From an uncultured Christensenella sp. (lineage in GTDB: Bacteria; Bacillota; Clostridia; Christensenellales; UBA3700): DNA of 64,000 nucleotides. Shown here in pieces: positions 52,878-61,445 of this stretch. Position 1 is the first letter of the stretch, and every line of letters begins with the position of its first letter. The DNA is taken from positions 22,760 through 86,759 of the forward strand of contig CAJUBA010000006.1 in NCBI GenBank assembly GCA_910584635.1, given 5' to 3'. The position numbers were made by a program, and so were the translations under genes. A model generated the notes under the pieces. That model saw only the letters and a list, made by a program, of their open reading frames with translations. It was not told the origin of the DNA and did no database searches.

Positions 52878-54622
52878 TGATGAATTTAGATGATGCAAGG
52901 AAAATACGCGCAGCCATAGATTTCTATCCTGAATATAAAATTATTGAAGATATTCATGTGGAAAATGATGAAGTGTTAATGAGGGTTAGTATAACCATAA
53001 ACAGCAATAGTACATTTGTTCCGAAAGTGAGCGAATGGTATATTGTTTTTAAGAGCATAGATGACATTTCTTTTTATCCAGCGAAAGAGAATAGCATTAT
53101 TGTTACGTTTCCACATCAGGCTTATAATATTGATTTGCACGGGCGTTGCTACAGGAGTGGAAAACCGTGTCTAGATATTCCAGAGCATGTTCTAAATTTG
53201 CCAGACAGCTATTATCCATACAGTATGGCATCCCGATTTGAATGGTATTTAGAAAGGATGTTGTCATGGCTTAATGATGCTGCAAGCAACAATTTATTAA
53301 AAGTAGGAGATCCATTTGAAGTCCCAATTATAGAATTCGCAAAATATGATTTAATCTATAAAGAAACAAATATAGATGCATGGTCAGGCATTAAGTGTAG
53401 ATCAGGATATGCAACTCTAAAGCTTTGGGGAAATAATAATGCTGGATATTATGTCTTAGATAGATTATATGATAAAGACAAAGTGTTGAGTCGTATAGTT
53501 AACTGGGGTGATATAAGCAATAGATTTGTAAATTTTGATGGCGATATTATATGGATTACGTGTAATCAAATTCCAATAATCGAACCTTGGCAGTATCCTA
53601 AAACATGGGAAGAACTTATCAGTGCATGCAAAAATCAAGGTATTGATATTTTTAATATAATGCAAGTATTATTATGGAAAGATAGAAAATACATGCAATT
53701 GTTTTCTCATCTCTTAATTGGCTGTCCAATTCCGGAAAGGTATGGAATGGAAAATAAAGTCTATTGTTGGTTAATGTGCGATATTCCTAGAGTAGTTTTT
53801 CCGCGTAGTGGTTTCCGTACAAATGTGAGTGGTTTTAGATCCTATTTGAGAAGTATTCTTAAAGGGCAAATAGTGTGGCACAAAACAGAGAATTGGGATG
53901 ATAGTGCTATAAGGACAAGGGGAATGGTTCAAGATAAATTAAGAAAATTATCAGTTGCGATTATTGGGGCAGGAGCACTAGGTGGATTTGTGTGTGAATT
54001 GTTATCACGTCAAGGTATCACTAAAATAAAAGTAATAGATGGGGATAATTTGCATGTGGGTAATTTATCTAGGCACATCTTGACCATGAGTCAAATTGAA
54101 AGCAACAAAGCAAAAGCAATTGCAGAAAGATTATCGGAAAATAGCCCATCAGTTAAAGTCGAATCAATAGACGAGTATTTAAATCCAAGCAATATTGCAA
54201 ACATGGATGACTGTGATGTTATTGTTGATTGTACTGGCAATAATGAGGTAGTTGATTTGTTAGCATCACATGAGTTTAAGACGATAAAAAACATCTACGT
54301 TGGTGCTTTTAATTATGGAGCAACAGGATTTGCTTTTTATAAGCAAAAAGCGAATCAATTAGATTCCAAATTATTTTATGAAAAGACTAGCGATTTCTAT
54401 AATCATGCATTGGATACTGTAAAGGAAAAAGGATTAGTAATGGAAGGAATAGGTTGTTATCATCCTGTATTTCCAGCGTATGAGTCGGATGTTGCTCTTT
54501 GGGCTTCAGTTTTTGTTAAAGAAATTGTAAAAGATTTAGAAGAGCCTGCTACTGGAATTATTAAAGCATTTGAGCAATCTTCAAATGGTGCCATTGAGGT
54601 ATGTATTGATGAAACTTTTTAA
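52877..54622 (+). CDS. cap2: CBASS Cap2, E2-E1 ubiquitin-transfer-like enzyme
   Basis: A 581-residue fusion. The N-terminal E2-like domain has its likely catalytic cysteine C98 in SGKPCLDIPEH after IDLHGRCYR. A linker leads to a ThiF/E1 adenylation domain (about 350-581) with the nucleotide loop VAIIGAGALGGFVCELLSRQ and IKVIDGDNLHVGNLSRH; C527 in EGIGCYHP is a candidate E1 cysteine. Cap2 attaches the CD-NTase C-terminus to a protein and so primes signalling. TAATG overlap with the gene before and a 14-base overlap with cap3 show one operon. Confidence 0.93.
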   Translation: MMNLDDARKIRAAIDFYPEYKIIEDIHVENDEVLMRVSITINSNSTFVPKVSEWYIVFKSIDDISFYPAKENSIIVTFPHQAYNIDLHGRCYRSGKPCLDIPEHVLNLPDSYYPYSMASRFEWYLERMLSWLNDAASNNLLKVGDPFEVPIIEFAKYDLIYKETNIDAWSGIKCRSGYATLKLWGNNNAGYYVLDRLYDKDKVLSRIVNWGDISNRFVNFDGDIIWITCNQIPIIEPWQYPKTWEELISACKNQGIDIFNIMQVLLWKDRKYMQLFSHLLIGCPIPERYGMENKVYCWLMCDIPRVVFPRSGFRTNVSGFRSYLRSILKGQIVWHKTENWDDSAIRTRGMVQDKLRKLSVAIIGAGALGGFVCELLSRQGITKIKVIDGDNLHVGNLSRHILTMSQIESNKAKAIAERLSENSPSVKVESIDEYLNPSNIANMDDCDVIVDCTGNNEVVDLLASHEFKTIKNIYVGAFNYGATGFAFYKQKANQLDSKLFYEKTSDFYNHALDTVKEKGLVMEGIGCYHPVFPAYESDVALWASVFVKEIVKDLEEPATGIIKAFEQSSNGAIEVCIDETF

Positions 54623-55082
54623 TTATAAAAATATTTCAATTAAATTCAATGAGAAAGCGGTATTGAAATATATAGCAAAGCATCTCAAATATTCTGACTG
54701 TGAAACTGGCGGAATGATATGTGGTTATTACACTGAAGATTTATCACAAGCAGTAATTACGGAGTTTTGTGAGCCACCAAGAGATTCTATATTGAAAAAG
54801 TCAAGTTTCATAAGAGGTATTTTGGGAGCCAAAAAGTATTTCATAGAAAAGTGGGAAAAAGGGCAGTATTATTTAGGTGATTGGCATCTTCATCCATATT
54901 CTCAACCAACTGCTAGTGATCAAGATTTGCAACAGTTGAGAATTAACGCTAAAGATAAACAATTACAATGTCCAGAACCAATAATGGTGATTATTGGTGG
55001 TTCAAATAATGATGAAATCAATGTATATATTTATCTCGAACAGAAAGTAATAAAATGTGAACATATTGAAGTTGGAAATTAA
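54609..55082 (+). CDS. cap3: CBASS Cap3, JAB/JAMM deconjugating protease
   Basis: A 157-residue zinc isopeptidase that removes the CD-NTase from Cap2-made conjugates. All JAMM residues are present: E32 in ETGGMICGYY, H93 and H95 in GDWHLHP, and S103 with D106 in TASDQD. The start at 54609 has GAGG at about ten bases, inside the end of cap2. It completes the four-gene type II CBASS operon; no further effector gene follows. Confidence 0.93.
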   Translation: MKLFNYKNISIKFNEKAVLKYIAKHLKYSDCETGGMICGYYTEDLSQAVITEFCEPPRDSILKKSSFIRGILGAKKYFIEKWEKGQYYLGDWHLHPYSQPTASDQDLQQLRINAKDKQLQCPEPIMVIIGGSNNDEINVYIYLEQKVIKCEHIEVGN

Positions 55083-55225
55083 ATGTAGTGTTGGTAGTTA
55101 AATCATTCATAAACATTAATAGATTGTAACAATATGAACAGCATTAAAACGTTAAAACGGTTTGCTTAACACGAAAGTAATGACATTATATAATTTGCTA
55201 TATTGTTATATGATGATTTATATAG

Positions 55226-55429
55226 CTACATTATATATCAAACAGTGCATATTTTGGAGAACTATCCAGTGCCATACATAATTTGTTCATTAAAGAGTCA
55301 AATCCTTATCGAAAAGACATTAAGGACTATTTGAAGGGGCTGTTAAGTTGTATAAAAAATAATCAAGCCCCAGATATTAAAATTGAAAGGCCAAATTTTT
55401 CGGAGAAGGTTACTTTAATAAGTATTTAA
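55226..55429 (+). pseudogene. 3' relic of an unknown gene
   Basis: An open stretch without a start codon or ribosome site encodes AYFGELSSAIHNLFIKESNP, then YRKDIKDYLKGLLSC and a stop after KVTLISI. It reads like the end of a normal globular protein rather than random sequence. The source gene is not recognised. The rest of the gap 55083-55485 is AT-rich and shows nothing else. Confidence 0.4.
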
Positions 55430-55485
55430 TATCAACAAAGCTAAAGAACAAGAGACATTTACAGATTGTAAGTGTCTCTTATCTA

Positions 55486-55728
55486 TTAGTCTATTTCTAA
55501 ATATTCTGAGCGGAAAAGGTCATCATCCATAAATTCAAAAACAGTCATATTGAATCCACGTGCGAGCTTATATATTGTGGTTAGGGTTACGGTTTTGTTT
55601 TGTCCTGCCAAAATTCTATTCAATGCGCCGTGAATAACGCCAGATTCTTGTTCAAGACGATACTGCGTCATGTTCTTTTCTTTTAGCAATTGCACTATGC
55701 GTTTAGATACAGCGTCATTTAATGTCAA
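55486..55728 (-). CDS. Small XRE regulator
   Basis: An 80-residue Cro/CI-type DNA-binding protein (KEKNMTQYRLEQESGVIHGA, then LNRILAGQNKTVTLTTIYKL). The frame starts with TTG at 55728, with AAAGGCGG ten bases upstream. It is divergent from a SLOG-domain gene; the 110 bp between them hold repeated TTTACAAA motifs overlapping the neighbour's promoter, suitable as operators. Confidence 0.82.
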   Translation of the reverse strand: MTLNDAVSKRIVQLLKEKNMTQYRLEQESGVIHGALNRILAGQNKTVTLTTIYKLARGFNMTVFEFMDDDLFRSEYLEID

Positions 55729-55793
55729 CTTATATATACCGCCTTTATAACTTCATATATAGTTTACCAAATAATGACTTTACAAAATACGCC

Positions 55794-55822
55794 TTTACAA
55801 AGTCGTATTTTATTGCTATAAT
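55794..55822 (+). promoter_or_regulatory. Promoter of the SLOG gene with overlapping direct repeats
   Basis: TTTACA (55794-55799), a 17-bp spacer and TATAAT (55817-55822). An earlier copy of CTTTACAAA lies at about 55779. Because the ATG at 55821 is inside the -10 box, translation must begin at 55845. Confidence 0.65.
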
Positions 55823-55844
55823 GGGACAAAGGCAGGTTGAAAAT

Positions 55845-56315
55845 ATGATAGTTGCATTTATAGGACATCGTAAAATCAATTATTCGGAAGCATTGAAAGA
55901 GAGGTTAAAAAAGATTGTTGAGAATCTCATAATAAATGAAAATGTGGACACGTTCCTTTTTGGCAGTAAAAGTGAGTTTGATACGTTGTGCTATGAAGTG
56001 GTAACTGAGTTACAAGCTAAGTACAGTGCAATCAGGCGTGTCTATGTAAGGGCAGAGCGAGAGTTCATAAGCGAAGAGTATAGGAAATATTTATTGACCT
56101 TATATGAATTTACCTATTTTCCAAAAGCGGTGCAAGGTGCAGGTGTGTTGTCCTACGTCAAAAGAAATCAAGCAATGATTGATAAATGCGATGTGGTCGT
56201 TGCATATTATGACGACCAATATATACCGCCAACCAAAACTAAAAGTGGAACTCAAATGGCAGTTGTTCATGCGATTAAAAATCATATAAAGATAATTAAT
56301 TTATTGCAAGTTTAA
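55845..56315 (+). CDS. SLOG-superfamily (DUF1273-like) protein
   Basis: A 156-residue Rossmann-type protein. It opens MIVAFIGHRKINYSEALKER, contains FLFGSKSEFDTLCYEVV and closes IDKCDVVVAYYDDQ, then SGTQMAVVHAIKNHIKIINL, the pattern of SLOG proteins that bind nucleotides or nucleotide-derived ligands. The start is fixed by the promoter position. It lies in a defence-rich region next to an XRE regulator; SLOG domains occur as sensors in several defence systems, but no partner effector is visible here. Confidence 0.82.
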   Translation: MIVAFIGHRKINYSEALKERLKKIVENLIINENVDTFLFGSKSEFDTLCYEVVTELQAKYSAIRRVYVRAEREFISEEYRKYLLTLYEFTYFPKAVQGAGVLSYVKRNQAMIDKCDVVVAYYDDQYIPPTKTKSGTQMAVVHAIKNHIKIINLLQV

Positions 56316-56362
56316 GATTCGAGTTTGTGAAAAAATCTTCAAAGATAGGCTCAATTTTTGGC

Positions 56363-56726
56363 TAATATGGGGCGTTTAGGATATGAATATGTGGAAATTT
56401 TTCAAAAAGGCGAAAAACTTTTCAAAAAACACCCTTACAAAATGCCAATTTTTCTCTAATAAGTGGGAGGGATATTTTCAGTAGCAAAATATGTTTAGAA
56501 AAACTTTCGTTACAGACCGTCAAGTACCCCCTAAATTTTCTCTAATAGGTGGGAGGTGTTTTAGATTGAGAAAAATTATCTAAAAAAATTTTGCAAAGTA
56601 CCGTGGACTAAGTGCCTGATTATCTCTAATAAGTGAAGGGCGAAATATAATGCTCAAAACTGTTAAACGAATTTCATTTAGGCACCCCGAAAAATCAACA
56701 GGAAGTGTCCATTAATAGTGAGGGGC
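56363..56726 (+). repeat. Direct repeats spaced about 85 bp upstream of xis-int
   Basis: The core CTCTAATAAGTGGGAGG occurs at 56454-56470, as CTCTAATAGGTGGGAGG at 56540-56556, as CTCTAATAAGTGAAGGG at 56624-56640 and in weaker form at 56709-56726; a fifth faint unit is at 56361-56374. Intervals of the TAATA core are 86, 84 and 86 bases. They may be arm-type integrase sites or iterons. No gene is seen in 56316-57048; a hairpin with arms GGAGTAGAC/GTCTACTCC lies at about 56931-56978. Confidence 0.75.
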
Positions 56727-57048
56727 AAAGTAATTGGGTTAATTAGTGCATGAAGTATGTAGGGAAATAGATGAATAATGAACGAATTGTACGTTCCTAA
56801 GATTTACCCAAAATGTCCATAAAGAAAGAGACAGCAAAAACCCCCAAAAAGAAGAAAATGCAGAGAATAGAGGAGGATTGGAATGTAGAATATATTAGGC
56901 TGAAAATACCCTAAAAGTTGAGCAGGTTAAGGAGTAGACTCAATTTGCCGTCACAAGACGATTTCGTCTACTCCAAAAACTACGGAAGCGGGATACCCGC
57001 CTTCGTTCTGAGAGAACCAAAAAAGACATAAAAAATAGAGGAAAAGAA

Positions 57049-57234
57049 ATGGAATTATTTAAAGATTATCCCGACATTGTAAGTGTTGAGCAAGTGTCGG
57101 AAATGTTGAAAATTGGACAAGTTCTTGCATATAGACTTATTCGCAGCGGTGAGATTAAATCACGCAAGGTAGGACGTAGATATATTATCACGAAACAAAA
57201 TATAATTGACTTTGTAACAAAAGAGGTGGCGTAA
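57049..57234 (+). CDS. xis: Excisionase-like small HTH protein
   Basis: A 61-residue protein with a MerR-like/HTH_17 fold (IVSVEQVSEMLKIGQVLAYR, then LIRSGEIKSRKVGRRYIITK), as in excisionases of Tn916-like elements. It overlaps the integrase start by one base, the standard xis-int order. AGGAAAAG precedes the ATG. It would bind the element end and direct excision. Confidence 0.82.
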   Translation: MELFKDYPDIVSVEQVSEMLKIGQVLAYRLIRSGEIKSRKVGRRYIITKQNIIDFVTKEVA

Positions 57235-58877
57235 TGACAGGAAGATTAGTAAAGAAGAATGGAAAGTATTATGTTGTTATTTCATACAAAGATGCAAGTG
57301 GTAAGCACAAGCAGAAATGGGTGGCAACAGGTCTGGATACTAAGAACAATAAGCGCATAGCTGAAGAGATGATGCGTGATATTGTTGCGAATTTTGATCC
57401 GCAAGCAGAAATGATTAAAAAAACTAACGGAGCATATTCGGTGCCAATGCCACAATCACGAATAACACAAGCAAGATCTATTGTGCAACTACAACCTAGA
57501 TATATGCAGCAAAGACAGCCTATGGCGCAGACAGGGTACATGATGAATCAAGCAATGTCTATTGCTCAGTCAAGATTTGAGCAAAATGACGATTTGTTAT
57601 TTGGAGATTATCTGATGCAATGGGTTGAGACAGCAAAACCTAATTTGCAACTTAGTACATATGGTTCATACAAGGCCAAGATAAAACATATGGCGCCATA
57701 TTTTAATGAAAGGGGTATAACCTTGCAAACCATAACTCCAACGGATATTCAAACGTATTATGCTTGGCTTATGGATAATGGCAAGAGTGTTCAATCTTGT
57801 ACGCACGCTCACGTTATTATTCGTAGAGCATTGGAGATTGCTTATAGAACGGATAGAATACCAGTAAATCCAGCGGCGAAAGTTGAAAAACCTAAAAGTC
57901 CGAAATATGAAGCGAAGTATTACGACTTAAAGCAGTTAAAAGTTTTGTTTGAGAAATTGAAAGGCGATAAGTATGAGTTGATGTACAAGATGACTGCATT
58001 CTATGGTTTGCGTCGCAGTGAACTGTGTGGTATGAAATGGAGTTCAATAGATTTTGACAACGACAAAATTACTCTCAATTCATCTATAGTTCAAGCGTGT
58101 ATAAATAATAAGACTATGCTTGTAAAAAAGGATGTGATGAAGAATGCTGCAAGCAAGAGAACAATGCCATTGATACCGGAGATAAAAGAAGCATTGCTGA
58201 AAATTAAAGATCAACAAGATAGGAACAAAACTTATTTTAGTGATGGATATAATAAAGAATACCTTGATTATGTTTGGGTGGATGATATAGGAATGATTAT
58301 AAATCCAAATACACTGACATGTCATTTCCAAACATTTCTTGTGCAGAACGGATTACCGAAAATAAGATTCCACGAATTGAGACATAGTTGCGCAAGTCTT
58401 TTGCTTGCGTGTGGCGTAAATATGAAAGAAATACAAGAATGTCTTGGACATAGCGCAATCTCAACGACGGCAGATATTTATAGCCACTTGAATTATTCGT
58501 CAAAACTGAACGTAGCAAACACTCTTACAAATGCGTTTGGCGGTGGAAAACTAAAAGTAGAAGAACAAGATCCAGATGAAGCAAAAGCATTGCTAACGTC
58601 TCTTTTTAGAGGGGCAGAACACGAACAAGCGCAGGACGATTTTGAGCCCGTAGAAGCCGCCAAGCAAGAGATTAAGCCGATCTTTGAAGAAGAACTCAAA
58701 CGGACCAATAATTCAAGTTATAATGAAGCTCTGGAAGATATGGATGATTCTATTGCTGAATACAGGAGAGCCAAAGAAGAAATGGCTAGGCTTGGCTTTA
58801 CTGACTATGATGAGTACCTTGATTATTTGGAATATATGGAAAGGAGGGAAGCAAGGAAAAAGGATTTGGAGATGTGA
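57234..58877 (+). CDS. int: Tyrosine integrase with extra linker and tail
   Basis: A 547-residue site-specific recombinase. An N-terminal AP2-like arm-binding domain (KYYVVISYKDASGKHKQKWV) is followed by an unusual Gln/Met-rich linker (about 62-115, e.g. QPRYMQQRQPMAQTGYMMNQ). The core-binding domain and catalytic domain then show GLRRSELCGMKW (first Arg near 259), HELRHSCASL (near 380), LGHSAISTT and the nucleophile Tyr in ADIYSHL. A charged C-terminal extension of about 100 residues is also atypical. It moves the integrative element carrying some of the defence genes; attachment sites could not be found. Confidence 0.92.
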   Translation: MTGRLVKKNGKYYVVISYKDASGKHKQKWVATGLDTKNNKRIAEEMMRDIVANFDPQAEMIKKTNGAYSVPMPQSRITQARSIVQLQPRYMQQRQPMAQTGYMMNQAMSIAQSRFEQNDDLLFGDYLMQWVETAKPNLQLSTYGSYKAKIKHMAPYFNERGITLQTITPTDIQTYYAWLMDNGKSVQSCTHAHVIIRRALEIAYRTDRIPVNPAAKVEKPKSPKYEAKYYDLKQLKVLFEKLKGDKYELMYKMTAFYGLRRSELCGMKWSSIDFDNDKITLNSSIVQACINNKTMLVKKDVMKNAASKRTMPLIPEIKEALLKIKDQQDRNKTYFSDGYNKEYLDYVWVDDIGMIINPNTLTCHFQTFLVQNGLPKIRFHELRHSCASLLLACGVNMKEIQECLGHSAISTTADIYSHLNYSSKLNVANTLTNAFGGGKLKVEEQDPDEAKALLTSLFRGAEHEQAQDDFEPVEAAKQEIKPIFEEELKRTNNSSYNEALEDMDDSIAEYRRAKEEMARLGFTDYDEYLDYLEYMERREARKKDLEM

Positions 58878-58918
58878 AAATAATGATATATTTGAACGCT
58901 GAATTTAAATTGAGTAAC

Positions 58919-59014
58919 TTGGTAATAAAAAACCAAAAATAATTTACAAAAACGCTTGACAAATGCTATAAAAGGAATTATAATGGCATTGTAATTTGGT
59001 AATCGAATACCAAA
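58919..59014. promoter_or_regulatory. Two TTGGT/ACCAA dyads flanking the promoter
   Basis: TTTGGTA (58995-59001) is mirrored by TACCAAA (59008-59014) between the -10 box and the ribosome site, and TTGGT...ACCAA (58919-58936) lies upstream of the -35 box. The pair around a consensus promoter looks like an operator set for a repressor, perhaps self-encoded. Confidence 0.65.
58956..58984 (+). promoter_or_regulatory. Consensus sigma-A promoter before the methylase-like gene
   Basis: TTGACA (58956-58961), exactly 17 bp, then TATAAT (58979-58984): a full-consensus promoter, unusually strong for a defence gene and bracketed by the palindromes described next. Confidence 0.85.
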
Positions 59015-59031
59015 AAACAAAGGAGAATGTT

Positions 59032-60786
59032 ATGTCACTAATTAATGAATCAATAAAGTTGCAGTCTGGATTTGCAAATATCTTTCGTCACAAAGATTCG
59101 GAAAGAGCCTTTTATTCATCTATCGTTTCGGCATATCTTGCAAATAAGACGAGAGAGCGTGGAGTTGAGCGGGATATATTCCGAATTAAGCAAGAAGGGA
59201 TGACCTTAAGAGAACTATATACAAATAATTTCTACGATGAGGACAAGCCTTTAGTTAGAAAATTTATTATTGAATTGCTTGATGAGGATTGCATTGAAGC
59301 CATTAGATTTGCACTAGGATTTGCATATGAAGTGCTTTTAAATTATATAGTACATGCAAACAATGATAATTTGTATGGAAGGGGGTATGGAGAATGTTCT
59401 ACGCCTGCGTCTATTGCCACGTTGGCATTGGAAATTTTGGATATTCAAAATGGCGAGACTGTAATGGATAATTGCTCTGGTGTAGGATCTTTTTTGATAA
59501 GAGCTTTTGAACGGCAGCCTGAGGCAAAATACATGGGAGTAGATATAAATTCTTGGGTTTGTGGACTTGCGGCTTTGAGGGCTTCAGTTCTATCAGAAAA
59601 TATTCATATTGATCAGGCAAATGTATTTGATTATGATTGCAATATGAAGCTGGATAAAGCGTTTTCGGATTTCCCGATCGGATTGAGAATTAAATCTTTA
59701 GAGGGAATGCAAATTTATGAGAGTTATAAGGATAGGCTACCTGTACTAACAAGGGGAACGTCAGCGGATTGGCTCTTTAATTATAGAATTTTAGATATGT
59801 TAAAGCCAAATGGCAAGGCTGTTACCATCATGGCGCTTGGTGGTTTATGGAATACTCTTGACAGAGAGATAAGGAAGTATTTTTTACAGCAAAAAAGGAT
59901 TGAAGCAATAATTGTTTTACCAAGCCGATTGCTGGTTAATACTTCAATCCCTGTGGCAATGATAGTCTTTGGGCAGGGCAGTGATAAAGGTATAAGATTT
60001 ATTGATGCGAGCAATGAATATGTAGTTGGACGTAGGCAGTGTGTGTTAGCGGATGAGAATATTGAAAATATCAAAAATGCATTACATACAGACTCGGAGA
60101 TCTCGCGACTGGTTTCCTATGATGAAATTGCAGAACAGGATTTTTCATTTGCCATCCACCGGTTTTTGACAAAGAAAGAGAGACTAGAAAATGGAGTTGC
60201 GCTATCTACTGTAATTAAAAGCATTCGCCGTGGCATTCAATTATCTGCAACGGAATTGGACAAGTTGGTCTCGGCGGTTCCTACTGATATTCAATATGTT
60301 GCTCCTGCTAACATACAAAATGGAGTAATTGTCAAGGACATAAAATACCTTGAATGTATGGAGCAGCGCTTTGAGCGTTATGCCGTAAATAATGGTAATT
60401 TGCTTATTGCTAAAAACGGATATCCATTTAAAATAGCTATAGCAAATATTGAGCGGGGGAAAAGGCTAATAGCAAGCGGTAATTTATTTATCATAGAGCT
60501 TGATGAAAGTAAAATAAATCCGTTTTATCTAAAGGCATATCTCGAAAGCGAAAAAGGGCAAGCAGAACTAAAAAGCATACTTGTTGGCTCTATTATTCCG
60601 AACATTGGTGCTACGCAACTTGGAACGATACAAATTCCTTTAATTGCTTTAGATAGACAGAATGAGATAGCAACTAAATATCTTGCAGCTATGGATAATG
60701 TGGAGTATTTACGCAGAAAGGTTGAAAAAGCTGAAAATGAACTTACAATAGTAATATCGTCGTTATTTGGTGAGGGAGAGAACTAA
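59032..60786 (+). CDS. N6-methylase/specificity fusion with degenerate catalytic motif
   Basis: A 584-residue protein starting after AAAGGAG. Residues about 115-330 follow an HsdM-type methylase: motif I-like MDNCSGVGSFLIRAF, cofactor strand KYMGVDINSW, and later LKPNGKAVTIMALGGLWNTL. The motif IV position reads SDFPIG rather than NPPF/Y, so methyl transfer is doubtful. Residues about 400-584 resemble one HsdS target-recognition half (NGNLLIAKNGYPFKIAIANI, SEKGQAELKSILVGSIIPNI) with a coiled-coil end. It overlaps the following gene by one base. It may recognise modified or unmodified DNA without modifying it. Confidence 0.75.
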   Translation: MSLINESIKLQSGFANIFRHKDSERAFYSSIVSAYLANKTRERGVERDIFRIKQEGMTLRELYTNNFYDEDKPLVRKFIIELLDEDCIEAIRFALGFAYEVLLNYIVHANNDNLYGRGYGECSTPASIATLALEILDIQNGETVMDNCSGVGSFLIRAFERQPEAKYMGVDINSWVCGLAALRASVLSENIHIDQANVFDYDCNMKLDKAFSDFPIGLRIKSLEGMQIYESYKDRLPVLTRGTSADWLFNYRILDMLKPNGKAVTIMALGGLWNTLDREIRKYFLQQKRIEAIIVLPSRLLVNTSIPVAMIVFGQGSDKGIRFIDASNEYVVGRRQCVLADENIENIKNALHTDSEISRLVSYDEIAEQDFSFAIHRFLTKKERLENGVALSTVIKSIRRGIQLSATELDKLVSAVPTDIQYVAPANIQNGVIVKDIKYLECMEQRFERYAVNNGNLLIAKNGYPFKIAIANIERGKRLIASGNLFIIELDESKINPFYLKAYLESEKGQAELKSILVGSIIPNIGATQLGTIQIPLIALDRQNEIATKYLAAMDNVEYLRRKVEKAENELTIVISSLFGEGEN

Positions 60787-61298
60787 TGGTAAGAAGTATA
60801 GAAGAGTTAGATGATATCCTTGAGGATATTAGAAAAAAGGTTATTCTCGCTAATCGAATGGATGAACTTGATGATTTGCTTAATAAGTGGGGAATTGTAG
60901 AGACTGAACCAGTTGCAATAGATAGATTTAGGTATGGCAAAATTGCTGTCATAGGTGGCAGTGAGGTTGAAGAAACAGTGTTACTTGGAATAGCAAAAAG
61001 TTTCGGCTTTAGTAAAAGTAGATTCGAATTTTGTAACTTTGAGTTGGCGCAAAAATTTAATTATCGGAAAATGCTTGAAAATGCAGAATATAGCGCCGTA
61101 CTTTTTGGACCTGTTCCGCACAGTGCAAAGTACAAAGGAGACTCAAGTAGCATTATCGTAGAAGTTGAAACAAGGCCGGGGTATCCACCAGTTAAACGAC
61201 TTGTTAGTGGTAATGAGTTAAAAATCACTAAAAATAATTTCAAACATGCATTGCAAGAGCTGATTCAAAAGGATATTGTTCGTGCTGATATAGCCTGA
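60786..61298 (+). CDS. Rossmann-like partner of the methylase-like protein
   Basis: A 170-residue protein that starts within the stop of the methylase-like gene. A helical N-terminus (SIEELDDILEDIRKKVI) leads to a Rossmann-like domain: RYGKIAVIGGSEVEETVLLG, AEYSAVLFGPVPHSAKYKGD and a final helix after SGNELKITKNNFKHALQEL. The layout recalls DUF2325/SLOG-type small domains (IAVIGG start, FGPVPHSA in the second half). The strict coupling points to a functional pair. Not recognised as part of any named defence system. Confidence 0.62.
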   Translation: MVRSIEELDDILEDIRKKVILANRMDELDDLLNKWGIVETEPVAIDRFRYGKIAVIGGSEVEETVLLGIAKSFGFSKSRFEFCNFELAQKFNYRKMLENAEYSAVLFGPVPHSAKYKGDSSSIIVEVETRPGYPPVKRLVSGNELKITKNNFKHALQELIQKDIVRADIA

Positions 61299-61314
61299 TA
61301 AAGGATTGTCACTA

Positions 61315-61343
61315 TTGACTTTAACGTCATTAAATGCTATAAT
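61315..61343 (+). promoter_or_regulatory. Promoter of the type I modification genes
   Basis: TTGACT (61315-61320), a 17-bp spacer and TATAAT (61338-61343), about 100 bp before the hsdM start. Confidence 0.75.
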
Positions 61344-61445
61344 TCGTCATATTGGGAAATGGTAGAAAGCGACATTTAAGACTATTCCGTTTGATGATTG
61401 AAAACTAATATAAAGACAAATTTTTATAAAGGATAAGGTGTAGAA

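Noticed and set aside
56454..56726. Regular repeats considered as a CRISPR array
   Set aside because: The repeated core is only about 17 bp, degenerate, with gaps of about 68 bp, and no cas gene is present.
59032..60786. Assignment as the standard HsdM of the type I system
   Set aside because: A second, complete hsdM with intact NPPF is present at 61446 directly coupled to hsdS, and this gene has a degenerate motif IV and a fused specificity half.
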